This document shows positions 16,710 through 25,999 of a stretch of 44,799 nt of DNA, piece by piece. Source of the DNA: Oscillospiraceae bacterium (GTDB lineage: Bacteria; Bacillota; Clostridia; Oscillospirales; Ruminococcaceae); the NCBI GenBank assembly GCA_017532085.1, contig JAFXJT010000049.1:1-44799 (forward strand). The letters are read 5' to 3'. Position numbers and translations under genes: made by a program. How positions within the stretch are numbered: the first letter of the stretch is position 1; the number at the start of each line of letters is the position of its first letter. Under the pieces are notes generated by a model. It worked only from the letters and a program-made list of their open reading frames with translations. It did no database searches and was not told the origin of the DNA.

Positions 16710-16740
16710 TCATTCGTTTGCCTCTCGAAAGGAGCAATCC

Positions 16741-17790
16741 ATGAATATTCTTTCCATTCTGACTGCTGTTCTTTGCTTCGGCATCATCATTCTCGTGCAT
16801 GAACTGGGACATTTCCTGGTTGCAAAAAAATGCGGTATCCGTGTTTTGGAATTTGCCATCGGCATGGGCCCTGCTTTGTTCAAAAAGCAAAAGGGTGAAA
16901 CCACATATTGTATCCGGTTGCTGCCGATCGGCGGCTATTGTGCTATGGAAGGCGAAGATGAAAACAGTGAGGATCCCAGAGCCTTCCGTCGCCAGCCTGT
17001 CTGGCAAAGAATACTGGTCACTGTTGCCGGCGCTGTGATGAATATCATTCTGGGCTTTGTGCTGATCATTGCCACAACCTGTATTGATACCGGCATCACC
17101 TCGACTACAATCTCCAGTTTCCATACCAACGAAGCCGGTGAGAGTACTGCCACATCCTCTCAGTGGCTGCAGCCTGATGACCGCTTTGTCTCCATCAACG
17201 GACTGCATATTTTTACCGCAACCGATATTTCCTATGCCTTGCAGAACGATACCTGCGAAACCTTTACTGTGGTGGTAGAACGTGCCGGTAAAACAATCAC
17301 ACTGGAAAATGTAAAGTTTTTAGATACCGCTACCGAAGGATTGCTCGATTTTTATGTCTATGGACAAAAGAAAACCTTTGGTGCAGTGCTGTCTCATAGC
17401 TGCCGTGAAATGGTTTCTACGGCACGCCTGATCTGGATCTCCCTGATGGATCTGGTCAGCGGCAAATATGGCTTCCATGATCTTTCCGGTGTGGTGGGTA
17501 TTGTAGATACCACTGCGGCAATCGTAACACAAAGCCCTACCTTACGGGAAAAACTGTTGTCACTGTTCTCGCTGATGTCCTTTATCACTGTCAATGTAGG
17601 TATGTTCAATCTGATCCCCTTCCCTGCACTGGATGGCGGCAGACTGGTCTTTTTAGTCATTGAAGCAATTCGCAGAAAGCCCATAAAAGCCGATATTGAA
17701 GCGAAAATTCATTTTGTGGGTCTGGCACTGCTGATGCTGCTGATGCTTGCCATCACCTGTCAGGATATCCTAAAGCTGTTCCAAAAATGA
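16741..17790 (+). CDS. rseP: Site-2 intramembrane zinc metalloprotease RseP
   Basis: 349 residues from the ATG at 16741 after GAAAGGAG; the upstream part of the open frame overlaps dxr. The zinc motif HELGH is at residues 20-24 in the first membrane segment and the second site NLIPFPALDGGR is at ~290-301. A PDZ-like domain between them spans roughly 110-190. M50 family members cut membrane-anchored anti-sigma factors or signal-peptide remnants within the membrane. Position between dxr and ispG is standard. Confidence 0.93.
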   Translation: MNILSILTAVLCFGIIILVHELGHFLVAKKCGIRVLEFAIGMGPALFKKQKGETTYCIRLLPIGGYCAMEGEDENSEDPRAFRRQPVWQRILVTVAGAVMNIILGFVLIIATTCIDTGITSTTISSFHTNEAGESTATSSQWLQPDDRFVSINGLHIFTATDISYALQNDTCETFTVVVERAGKTITLENVKFLDTATEGLLDFYVYGQKKTFGAVLSHSCREMVSTARLIWISLMDLVSGKYGFHDLSGVVGIVDTTAAIVTQSPTLREKLLSLFSLMSFITVNVGMFNLIPFPALDGGRLVFLVIEAIRRKPIKADIEAKIHFVGLALLMLLMLAITCQDILKLFQK

Positions 17791-17828
17791 TCATGTGAAA
17801 ATAATGGCAGCAAGGAGGTCTGTGATCT

Positions 17829-18527
17829 GTGAAACGACTGAAATATGCTTGCCCCTTCGGCGGCAAGCAGTATCCCATCTATCTGGCGCTGGCCGCAGCA
17901 TTTCTCTCACCGCTTTTATCCCTTTCTCTTGATTGGGAGCTTGCTGGCTCACTTTCTACTATGGTATGGATACCGCTTTGTGTGCTGATAATCTGCTTTC
18001 TCTTTGAACAGCATCTGACTCCCGATGAACGAGCCATCATTGCGGAACTCGAACCGCCGCTTTGGAATATTGCCACGCAGGAACTGATCGATAAGATCCG
18101 GATAGCTGAGAATAAAGATGCCAAAAATGAAATGGTCGCCGCCGGAATCATTGCCGCCGTAATATGCCTGCTGGCAACTGCCGGATTCGGGTTTTCGGAG
18201 TTTACGATCGTCCTCTGCTTGCTGATTGTGCTGGGCTGCATCTTTGCTTTTCTCTATACACTGAAAATGTCACAGATATGGGCGCAGATTGACGATTCGG
18301 CTGTGTTCATAGATGTGCCCATCCACCATATATACGATGTAACGCACAGATCGAGCAGAAGACAGAGACTTCTCTTCTTGAAACCAAGAATATGGTATGA
18401 AAGCTATTTGGTTTTCTATCTGCATGACGGCAGATATGTGCTTCATGCACCTAAAGGATCAGGCGATGCAAAAACGATTCGCCTGATCAAATTCCGCAAT
18501 CACATCCGCTGGATGCTGCAAGAATAA
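17829..18527 (+). CDS. Membrane protein of unknown function between rseP and ispG
   Basis: 232 residues from a GTG at 17829, ten bases after AAGGAGG. Two pairs of membrane segments are visible (IYLALAAAFLSPLLSLSL and MVWIPLCVLIICFLF; then AAGIIAAVICLLATAGFGF and FTIVLCLLIVLGCIFAFLY, ~108-145), followed by a cytoplasmic-looking beta-rich C-terminus (SAVFIDVPIHHIYDV ... HIRWMLQE) that could be a PH-like domain. I do not recognise the family. It is spaced 14 bases before ispG and should be cotranscribed with it. Confidence 0.75.
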   Translation: MKRLKYACPFGGKQYPIYLALAAAFLSPLLSLSLDWELAGSLSTMVWIPLCVLIICFLFEQHLTPDERAIIAELEPPLWNIATQELIDKIRIAENKDAKNEMVAAGIIAAVICLLATAGFGFSEFTIVLCLLIVLGCIFAFLYTLKMSQIWAQIDDSAVFIDVPIHHIYDVTHRSSRRQRLLFLKPRIWYESYLVFYLHDGRYVLHAPKGSGDAKTIRLIKFRNHIRWMLQE

Positions 18528-18541
18528 AGGAGTGTGTTTTT

Positions 18542-19582
18542 ATGCGTAATCTGCACCCGGTAAAGGTAGGCGGATATCTGCTCAACGGTGAACATATTTA
18601 TATCCAATCCATGCTCAATACCCGTTCCGATGACATTGCCGGATCTGTTGCACAGGCGAAGGCCTTGGAAGCTGCCGGCTGTGAAATCGTTCGCGCTGCC
18701 ATTCCCGATCAGAAAGCTATCGCACTGATTCCTGCCATCAAAGAAGCCGTATCCATCCCCTTGGTGGCAGATATTCATTTCGATTATAAGCTGGCTTTGG
18801 CTGCTGCCGATGCCGGCATTGATAAAATCCGCATCAATCCCGGCAATATCGGTGATATTGATCGTGTCAAGGCTGTGGCAGACAAATGCCGTATCAAGCA
18901 GATTCCCATTCGCATCGGTGTCAATTCCGGCTCACTGGAAAAAACGCTCCTTGCCAAATATGGTGGTCCCACGCCCGAAGCACTGGTGGAAAGTGCGATG
19001 CAGCATGCTGCGCTGCTGGAGCAATTTGATTTTCAAGATATCGTCATCTCTATCAAATCCTCGAATGTCAAAAATATGATTGCCTGTTATCGTCTGGCGG
19101 CTGAACGCTGCAGCTATCCGCTGCATCTGGGAGTCACAGAGGCAGGTACTGCCAGAATGGGTCTGATGAAATCTGCTGCCGGTATCGGTTCTCTGCTCTG
19201 CGACGGCATTGGCGAAACCATCCGTATTTCACTGACTGCCGATCCTATACAGGAAGTAGAAGCTGCCATTGATCTGCTCAAGGCAATCGGATTGCGCAAA
19301 GGCGTTACTTTGATCTCCTGTCCTACTTGCGGCCGTACCAGAATTGATCTGATTTCTGCTGCCAATGCCGTAGAAAAGGCTCTGCGCAGCTGCAATAAAA
19401 ATATCAAGGTAGCTGTCATGGGCTGCGTTGTGAACGGTCCCGGCGAAGCAAGAGAAGCGGATATCGGCATTGCCGGCGGCGATGGCTGTGCAGTTCTGTT
19501 CCGTGGAGAACAAATTCTGCGTAAAGTGCCCGAATCTGAAATCGTACCGGCACTGCTGGCTGAAATCGAACAATTACCATAA
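18542..19582 (+). CDS. ispG: 4-hydroxy-3-methylbut-2-enyl diphosphate synthase
   Basis: 346 residues from the ATG at 18542 after AAAGGAG. IspG (GcpE) reductively opens MEcPP to HMBPP with a [4Fe-4S] cluster, the penultimate MEP step. Landmarks: VKVGGYLLNGEHIYIQSMLN (~7-26), VADIHFDYKLAL (~79-90), KIRINPGNIGD (~98-108), and the cluster cysteines in ISCPTCGRT (~259-267) plus MGCVVNGPGEAREADIGIAG (~299-318). Length is that of the short bacterial form. Confidence 0.97.
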   Translation: MRNLHPVKVGGYLLNGEHIYIQSMLNTRSDDIAGSVAQAKALEAAGCEIVRAAIPDQKAIALIPAIKEAVSIPLVADIHFDYKLALAAADAGIDKIRINPGNIGDIDRVKAVADKCRIKQIPIRIGVNSGSLEKTLLAKYGGPTPEALVESAMQHAALLEQFDFQDIVISIKSSNVKNMIACYRLAAERCSYPLHLGVTEAGTARMGLMKSAAGIGSLLCDGIGETIRISLTADPIQEVEAAIDLLKAIGLRKGVTLISCPTCGRTRIDLISAANAVEKALRSCNKNIKVAVMGCVVNGPGEAREADIGIAGGDGCAVLFRGEQILRKVPESEIVPALLAEIEQLP

Positions 19583-19583
19583 C

Positions 19584-19601
19584 TGACGGCTCTTGCCGTC
19601 A
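19584..19601 (+). promoter_or_regulatory. Intercistronic hairpin between ispG and polC
   Basis: Perfect 7-bp stem TGACGGC/GCCGTCA with a TCTT loop beginning at the second base after the ispG stop. It lacks a T run, so it is more likely an mRNA-stability or partial attenuation element than a terminator. Confidence 0.5.
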
Positions 19602-19633
19602 CATCCGAACTGTCAGAAAGGACTCGATCTCTC

Positions 19634-22600
19634 ATGATGCAGACACTGCGTGAATTCCTGCGTGAATACAGTGCAAAGCTTCCTGATGTCGTATTGAACG
19701 GCAAGATCCGCCGTGTGATGGCAAATGCCGATCGTTCCCGTTTGTATTTTGAAACTGAATTCGATGCTCCGATTCCCTTTGCTGAGCTGTCAGCATTTGA
19801 AACCGAGCTGACAGACCGCTTTGGAATCCAGGCGGTCCGTTTGCTTTGCCGTTATCCTGCAGAAAGCCTGTCCGTTTCGGTCTTACCGGATCTGTTTTTG
19901 TCTTTGCGGCGGGATCTGCCTATGATCAATGGCTTTCTCGAAAATGCAGGACTTTCTCTCTCTCAGGATGTGCTGACCATTACTTTGCAGCACGGCGGCG
20001 CCGACATCTTGGAATCCACCCGTTTCCGTGAGGAGCTGGCACGAGCAATCCGGACCATTTTCTCACGCAATCTGACCATTCGCTTCGATGGCGATACTCA
20101 ACATATCACACCTGAACTGCATAAATCCATGCAGGCCGAGGTGCTGGCTGCCATGCCATCTCCGGTTCTGCCGGAAGAGCATCCGGATACAGAAGCTGCT
20201 CCCACCTTCTCGGTACTGCAAAACGCAATGCCTGCCGATGCAGCTCCCATTCAGCCGAGAATGCCCGATAAGGAAGATCTTTCCGTGATCTATGGCAGAA
20301 AGATCAAAGAAGCTCCCGTGGCAATTTCCGAGGTGGTTGCCAATCTCAACACGATCGGCAGAGTCTGCATTGCCTGCGAGGTGTTCGGATCTGTGGATAC
20401 CCGCACGCTTAAAAGCGGCAAAACACTGCTGACATTTCCTGTAACCGATTATACCGGCAGTCTGTTGGTGAAAATGTTCCTGGATGAAGAAAAACTTGCC
20501 GATTTCCCTGTCAAAGAATGCAAGCGCGGTGCCAATCTGCTCATCTATGGTGCGGTCGCTTACGATGAATATGAGCACGATATTACCATCAAGCCTGTGG
20601 GCATCAGTACCTATCAGCCCGAACGTCGGATGGATGATGCGCCTGTCAAGCGTGTGGAGCTGCATCTGCATACCAATATGTCTGCAATGGATGCTGTCAA
20701 TTCTGCGGAATCGCTCATTCAACGTGCATATGAATGGGGACATCGTGCTGTTGCCATTACCGATCATGGTGTGGTACAAGCCTTCCCGGAGGCAATGAAT
20801 GTCACTGCGAAAATGAAAGATTTCCGTGTTATTTACGGATGTGAAGCCTATGTAGTGAATGATCTGGAGCTTGCAAAGGTGATTGATCAGGCAGATCCGC
20901 GCAGCATTGAAGATGAAGTGATCGTCTTCGATGTGGAGACCACCGGACTTTCGCCTGCAAACGATCGTCTGACTGAAATCGGTGCAGTCAAAGTCAAGGG
21001 CTTGCGGATTATTGACAGCTTCCAAACCTTTGTCAATCCCAAGCGTCCGATTCCTGCCAATATTGTAGAGCTGACCGGTATCACCGATGAAATGGTACAG
21101 GATGCTCCCGATGAGCAGCAGGCTGTTACTGCGTTTATGGAATTCTGCGGCAACAATCCTGTCCTGATTGCTCATAATGCAAGCTTTGATACCGCTTTTT
21201 TGCGCGCGGTATTGCAGCGGCATCAAATGACATGTTCCTTTGTTACACTGGATACGCTGGTGCTGTGCCGTGCTATGCTGCCCGAACTTGCAAAACATAA
21301 ACTGAACATTGTGGCAAAACATTTAAAGCTTGGAAAGTTCGATCATCACCGTGCCAATGATGACGCTTGTATGCTGGCAAAAATCTACATTGCCCTCTCG
21401 GAACGACTGATCAAGAATCAAAAGCTTGCCACATTGGCAGAGTTCAATACCAAGATTCCATCCATTGATCCGAGAAAGCTCAAATCCTTCCACCAAATCA
21501 TTTTGGCGAAAAACCAAACGGGTATGAAAAATCTTTACCGTTTGGTCTCATACAGTCAGCTGGATTATTTTTACAAAAAACCGCTGATTCCCAAATCCGT
21601 GTTGCAGCGATACCGTGAAGGATTGATCTTCGGCAGCGCCTGTGAAGCCGGCGAGCTGTTTACCGCATTGATTGAGGGCAAATCGGAACAGGAGCTTCTA
21701 CGTCTTGCCTCCTTTTATGATTATTTGGAAATACAGCCCATCCGCAACAACTCTTTTATGCTCCGCAGCGATAAATTTCCTGCCAGAACAGAAGAAGATC
21801 TGCGCAATTATAACCGCCGTATCTTAGAGATCGGTGATAAGGCCGGCATCCCTGTGGTTGCAACCTGTGATGTGCATTTTATGGATGAGAAAGATGCAAT
21901 CTACCGTGAGATTCTGCAATCCGGCAACGGCTTTGACGATGCCGGCGAACAGGCTCCGCTGTATTTCCGTACCACCGACGAAATGTTGGAAGAATTCGAT
22001 TATCTGGGAGACCGTGCTTATGAGGTGGTTGTGGAAAACCCCAACCGCATTGCTGATAAAATTGATGCTTGTCATGCAATCCCCAAAGGTACCTTTACGC
22101 CCTCGATTCCCGGTGCGGAAGAAGATCTCAAACGCATTACCACAGAAACTGCAGAAAGCATCTATGGCTCTCCGCTGCCTGAAATCGTACAGAAGCGTTT
22201 GGACAGAGAATTGGGCTCTATCATCAAGCATGGTTTCTCGGTGCTGTATATGATCGCGCAAAAGCTGGTTGCCAATTCTGAGGCGCATGGCTATCTGGTT
22301 GGATCCAGAGGTTCTGTGGGTTCCTCTTTTGTTGCCAGTATGGCAGGTATCTCTGAGGTCAATCCGCTGGTGCCCCATTATGCTTGTCCACAGTGCAAAT
22401 ATTCAGAATTTATCACGGATGGCTCCTATGGCTCCGGATTTGATCTGCCACCAAAAGATTGTCCGAAATGCGGTACACCCTTGAAACGTGACGGCCACGA
22501 TATCCCCTTTGAAACCTTCCTTGGTTTCGACGGAGATAAAGCACCTGATATCGACCAGAATTTCTCCGGTGAATTCCAGTCCGAATCCCACCGCTATACC

Positions 22601-23986
22601 GAGGAATTGTTCGGCAGAGCCAATGTGTTCAAAGCCGGTACCATCAGTGGTGTGCAGGATAAAATTGCTTACGGTTATGTCAAGCATTATCTGGAGGACT
22701 GCGGTATCTCCGTGAACAACAGCGAAATCAACCGTTTGGTAGCCGGCTGTGTGGGCGTCAAGAAAACCACCGGTCAGCATCCAGGCGGTATGGTCGTTGT
22801 TCCGGAGGATTTCGATATTTTCGATTTCACTCCCGTACAGCAGCCCGGTGAACCCGATGAATCCGGAGAGACCAATGTCATCACTACACACTTCGATTTC
22901 CATAGCCTGCACGATACGATCCTTAAGCTGGACGAGCTGGGTCATGTGGTGCCTACCTTCTATAAGCATCTGGAGGATGCTACCGGCATCAAAATTGCAG
23001 ATGTGCCTGCAACCGATCCCAAAGTTCTGCAAATGTGTACCGATTGCTCTGTGCTGGGCGTAGACGAAAAAGAAATCTACTGCAAAACGGGCAGTCTGGG
23101 AATTCCCGAAATGGGTACCGGCTTTACCATCGGAATGCTGCTGGATGCAAAGCCAAAATTGTTCACAGACTTTTTGCAGATTTCGGGACTCTCTCACGGT
23201 ACGGATGTATGGCTGGGCAATGCACAGGATCTGATTGCCAATAAAACCTGTACGATTTCCGACGTGATCGGTACCCGTGACAGTATTATGACCTATCTGC
23301 TTTACCACGGTGTCGAGCCGAAACAGGCGTTCCAGATCATGGAAGATACTCGTAAGGGAAAAGCACCCAAAACCTTTACGCCAGAACGCATTCAAATGCT
23401 CAAAGACCATAATGTTCCGGATTGGTATATCGAAAGCTGTCTGAAAATTAAATATATGTTCCCGAAAGCGCACGCAGCGGCTTATGTCATTGCTGCCATC
23501 AAGCTGGGCTGGTTCAAGCTCTATAAACCGCTGGAGTTCTATGCCACCTATTTTACAGTGCGCGGTGATGACTTCAATGTCGAACTTGCAATTGCCGGCA
23601 TTCATGCTGTCCGCAATAAAATTGATGAACTGGAACGAAAAGGCAAAAAAGAACGCTCTAAAAAAGAAAATGATCTGATGGATATTCTCATGATTGTCAA
23701 TGAAATGATGTCCAGAGGCTATGAGTTCCTACCGGTGGATCTGTATCATTCTGAGGCACATCGCTATAAAATTGAGGATGGCAAAGTGCGCATCCCCTTC
23801 TCTGCCATTGACGGCATCGGTGGAAAGGCAGCCGAAAAGCTCTATGAAACCGCTCAGAAGGGTGACTTTATCTCCGTGGAAGAATTCCAGATCCAAAGCG
23901 GTGCATCAAAAGCAATAATCGAAACGCTCGATCAGATCGGAGCTTTAGGTAATCTGCCAAAATCCAATCAGCTTTCTCTGTTTTGA
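19634..23986 (+). CDS. polC: DNA polymerase III PolC (alpha subunit with proofreading exonuclease)
   Basis: 1450 residues from the ATG at 19634, eleven bases after AAAGGA. Gram-positive replicative polymerase. Order of domains: an N-terminal region to ~220; an OB domain near ~234-320; the start of the PHP domain (VELHLHTNMSAMDA, ~340); an inserted DEDDh exonuclease (FDVETTG at ~430, IAHNASFD at ~510, HRANDDA at ~571); the rest of PHP; the zinc site CPQCKYSEF/CPKCGTPL (~917-948), diagnostic of PolC; the palm aspartates in DKAPDIDQNFSGE (~968-980); QHPGGMVV; and a C-terminal HhH region (IDGIGGKAAEKLYE). Full length with no breaks. Confidence 0.98.
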   Translation: MMQTLREFLREYSAKLPDVVLNGKIRRVMANADRSRLYFETEFDAPIPFAELSAFETELTDRFGIQAVRLLCRYPAESLSVSVLPDLFLSLRRDLPMINGFLENAGLSLSQDVLTITLQHGGADILESTRFREELARAIRTIFSRNLTIRFDGDTQHITPELHKSMQAEVLAAMPSPVLPEEHPDTEAAPTFSVLQNAMPADAAPIQPRMPDKEDLSVIYGRKIKEAPVAISEVVANLNTIGRVCIACEVFGSVDTRTLKSGKTLLTFPVTDYTGSLLVKMFLDEEKLADFPVKECKRGANLLIYGAVAYDEYEHDITIKPVGISTYQPERRMDDAPVKRVELHLHTNMSAMDAVNSAESLIQRAYEWGHRAVAITDHGVVQAFPEAMNVTAKMKDFRVIYGCEAYVVNDLELAKVIDQADPRSIEDEVIVFDVETTGLSPANDRLTEIGAVKVKGLRIIDSFQTFVNPKRPIPANIVELTGITDEMVQDAPDEQQAVTAFMEFCGNNPVLIAHNASFDTAFLRAVLQRHQMTCSFVTLDTLVLCRAMLPELAKHKLNIVAKHLKLGKFDHHRANDDACMLAKIYIALSERLIKNQKLATLAEFNTKIPSIDPRKLKSFHQIILAKNQTGMKNLYRLVSYSQLDYFYKKPLIPKSVLQRYREGLIFGSACEAGELFTALIEGKSEQELLRLASFYDYLEIQPIRNNSFMLRSDKFPARTEEDLRNYNRRILEIGDKAGIPVVATCDVHFMDEKDAIYREILQSGNGFDDAGEQAPLYFRTTDEMLEEFDYLGDRAYEVVVENPNRIADKIDACHAIPKGTFTPSIPGAEEDLKRITTETAESIYGSPLPEIVQKRLDRELGSIIKHGFSVLYMIAQKLVANSEAHGYLVGSRGSVGSSFVASMAGISEVNPLVPHYACPQCKYSEFITDGSYGSGFDLPPKDCPKCGTPLKRDGHDIPFETFLGFDGDKAPDIDQNFSGEFQSESHRYTEELFGRANVFKAGTISGVQDKIAYGYVKHYLEDCGISVNNSEINRLVAGCVGVKKTTGQHPGGMVVVPEDFDIFDFTPVQQPGEPDESGETNVITTHFDFHSLHDTILKLDELGHVVPTFYKHLEDATGIKIADVPATDPKVLQMCTDCSVLGVDEKEIYCKTGSLGIPEMGTGFTIGMLLDAKPKLFTDFLQISGLSHGTDVWLGNAQDLIANKTCTISDVIGTRDSIMTYLLYHGVEPKQAFQIMEDTRKGKAPKTFTPERIQMLKDHNVPDWYIESCLKIKYMFPKAHAAAYVIAAIKLGWFKLYKPLEFYATYFTVRGDDFNVELAIAGIHAVRNKIDELERKGKKERSKKENDLMDILMIVNEMMSRGYEFLPVDLYHSEAHRYKIEDGKVRIPFSAIDGIGGKAAEKLYETAQKGDFISVEEFQIQSGASKAIIETLDQIGALGNLPKSNQLSLF

Positions 23987-23987
23987 C

Positions 23988-24016
23988 TTGACTTTTCTGT
24001 GATATCGTGGTAACAT
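23988..24016 (+). promoter_or_regulatory. his operon promoter upstream of hisZ
   Basis: TTGACT (23988-23993), starting two bases after the polC stop, and TAACAT (24011-24016) with a 17-base spacer. The -10 is embedded in a tandem repeat described separately. The leader is about 52 nt with no room for a T-box or long attenuator. Confidence 0.65.
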
Positions 24017-24041
24017 GATAGCATAGTAACGTGTTAGCACG
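24010..24041. repeat. Tandem 16-bp repeat over the hisZ promoter, candidate his operator
   Basis: GTAACATGATAGCATA (24010-24025) and GTAACGTGTTAGCACG (24026-24041) agree at 12 of 16 positions, at a 16-base period that could put bound proteins about one and a half helical turns apart. The first copy contains the -10 and the second covers the transcription start. The second copy also yields TTAGC-AC-GCTAA, a 5-bp palindrome. A similar site lies inverted over the hisI -10. Confidence 0.5.
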
Positions 24042-24075
24042 CTAAAGCATCAATACAATCGAAAGGGTAGCTATT

Positions 24076-25275
24076 ATGAATCGCTTTGATTTAATTACGC
24101 CGGAAGGCACCAGAGATGCACTCTTTACTGAATGCACCCTGCGTCGTGAGGTGGAGGCCCGTTTGCGTCATTTGTTTGTCGCAAGAGGATACAGCGAAAT
24201 CATCACACCGACACTGGAATTCTATGATGTATTCAATCGTGATGCAAGACCCTTCCCGCAAGAAAAAATGTATAAGCTCACCGATAATAAAGGCAGATTA
24301 CTGGTATTGCGTCCCGATAATACCGTACCGATTGCCCGTGTATGTGCCACTCGTCTGCGGGATGCGGCACTTCCGCTGCGCTTATACTATAACCAGAGCA
24401 TTCATATCAGTTCTCCCTCCTTGAAGGGCAGAGATGATGAAGTCACACAATCGGGTATCGAACTGATTGGTTCCGATTCCCGTATGGCGGATTTAGAGGT
24501 CATTGCAGCTGCTGTGGATGTTCTGGCATCCTGTGATACGGAATACCGTCTGGAGCTTGGCAATGCTGCATTTTTCCGCGAGCTGACGGATCAGCTGACC
24601 GTTTCCAAGCAGCTCAAGGAAAGCATCCGTGATTATGTAGAGGATAAAAACTTCCCGGCTCTCGGAGATTTGCTGGATACACTGCCTGCATCGCCCATTA
24701 CCGAAGCACTGCGTATGCTGCCTCGGCTGTTCGGCGGTGAAGAGGTCTTTGACAAGGCGGCAACGCTTTGTCCCGGTGAACGCTTTGCTGCAACTTTGGA
24801 TTCTTTGAAGAGTCTTTGGCAGACGGTAACGCAGATTGCCGGCAAAGAACGTGTCACAGTGGATCTGAGCATGGTACATCGCACCGATTATTATACCGGT
24901 ATGATTCTGCGCGGCTATCTTTCCGGCTATGGTGAAGAAATCCTTTCCGGCGGTCGCTATGATAAACTGATCTCGGAATTCGGTTATGATGTCCCGGCAA
25001 CCGGCTTTGCAGTCAATGTGGATGCGCTGGTTAAGGTGCTCTCAAAACAAAATGCCGCCGATCCTGCCGCAAGACCGGTCAGCGATGTACTGATCTGGGC
25101 TGCAGCTGGTTTGGAGGCCAATGCCATTGCAGCTGCCGAAACGCTCAGAGCCAAAGGCCTTGTCACAGAGCATTCTCTCTGTGAGACCCTCGCCGAAGCA
25201 CAGGCATATGCCAGAGCACAGGGCATTCAGAACGTATTTCCCATTACCGATGCAGAAACGGAGGACAACGCATGA
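24076..25275 (+). CDS. hisZ: ATP phosphoribosyltransferase regulatory subunit HisZ
   Basis: 399 residues from the ATG at 24076 after GAAAGGG. HisZ is a catalytically dead histidyl-tRNA synthetase homologue that complements the short HisG. The class II synthetase fold is seen in LITPEGTRDALFTECTLRRE, PTLEFYDVFNR, MYKLTDNKGRLLVLRPDNTV and QSGIELIGSDSRMADLEVIA, with YTGMILRGYLSGYGEEILSG (~274-293) near the end; the lack of the C-terminal anticodon domain and the position directly before a short hisG decide for HisZ over HisS. It overlaps hisG by four bases (ATGA). Confidence 0.95.
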   Translation: MNRFDLITPEGTRDALFTECTLRREVEARLRHLFVARGYSEIITPTLEFYDVFNRDARPFPQEKMYKLTDNKGRLLVLRPDNTVPIARVCATRLRDAALPLRLYYNQSIHISSPSLKGRDDEVTQSGIELIGSDSRMADLEVIAAAVDVLASCDTEYRLELGNAAFFRELTDQLTVSKQLKESIRDYVEDKNFPALGDLLDTLPASPITEALRMLPRLFGGEEVFDKAATLCPGERFAATLDSLKSLWQTVTQIAGKERVTVDLSMVHRTDYYTGMILRGYLSGYGEEILSGGRYDKLISEFGYDVPATGFAVNVDALVKVLSKQNAADPAARPVSDVLIWAAAGLEANAIAAAETLRAKGLVTEHSLCETLAEAQAYARAQGIQNVFPITDAETEDNA

Positions 25276-25919
25276 GCCGTCCATTGAGAATTGCTCTGAC
25301 CAAGGGCAGACTGGAAAAGGATACGCTGGGCTTGTTGGAAAGTCTTGGCTATGATTGTGAAATGGTACGCAATAAGGGTCGCCGTCTGATTCTGCCTATT
25401 CCCAACGGCAATATGGAGGTTGTTCTTGCGAAAGCCGCCGATGTCATTACCTATGTCGAGCATGGCGTTTGTGATCTGGGTGTGGTGGGTAAGGATACCA
25501 TCATGGAAATGCAAGGAAAATTCTATGAATTGCTGGATCTGGGTTTTGGCAGATGCAAATTTGCGCTTGCTGTCAAAAAAGGCACCGATTTCTATAACGG
25601 TTTTTCTGTTAAGACGATTGCAACCAAATATCCCAATGTAGCCAGAGCGTTTTTCGAAAGCAAAGGCATGGATATCGATGTGGTGAAGATCGAAGGCTCT
25701 GTGGAGCTGGCACCTCTTCTGGAACTGTCCGACGGTATTGTGGATATCGTGGAAACCGGTACCACACTGAAGGAAAACGGTCTGGAGGTCTACGAGGATG
25801 TTTGCAAGATCTCTGCCAGATTGATTGCCAATACCGTCAGCATGAAACTGCGGCAAACAGAAATTGAAATGCTGACCACCAATATTGAACGATATTTTGC
25901 CGAGCATTCCCATAACTGA
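25272..25919 (+). CDS. hisG: ATP phosphoribosyltransferase, short catalytic subunit
   Basis: 215 residues; the ATG at 25272 overlaps the hisZ stop. HisG joins PRPP and ATP, the first histidine step. Motifs: LRIALTKGRLEKD (~4-16), DVITYVEHGVCDLGVVGKD (~57-75), the PRPP loop region in GIVDIVETGTTLKENGLEV (~154-172). It ends without the ACT-like domain of the long form, so histidine feedback must come through HisZ. Confidence 0.96.
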   Translation: MSRPLRIALTKGRLEKDTLGLLESLGYDCEMVRNKGRRLILPIPNGNMEVVLAKAADVITYVEHGVCDLGVVGKDTIMEMQGKFYELLDLGFGRCKFALAVKKGTDFYNGFSVKTIATKYPNVARAFFESKGMDIDVVKIEGSVELAPLLELSDGIVDIVETGTTLKENGLEVYEDVCKISARLIANTVSMKLRQTEIEMLTTNIERYFAEHSHN

Positions 25920-25957
25920 TCTCCCGGATGCCCGACAAGCCTACAGATTTCTATTAC

Positions 25958-25999
25958 GAAAGGAGGTAGGTTTCCATTTTACCGGAAACCAAATCCATC
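25958..25999 (+). promoter_or_regulatory. Shine-Dalgarno with hairpin spacer before hisD
   Basis: GAAAGGAGG (25958-25966) is followed by a perfect 7-bp hairpin, GGTTTCC (25969-25975) and GGAAACC (25984-25990), then nine bases to the ATG at 26000. The linear gap is 33 bases; folded it is about 11. An in-frame ATT at 25976 lies nine bases after GGAGG and is a possible rare start. Confidence 0.6.
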
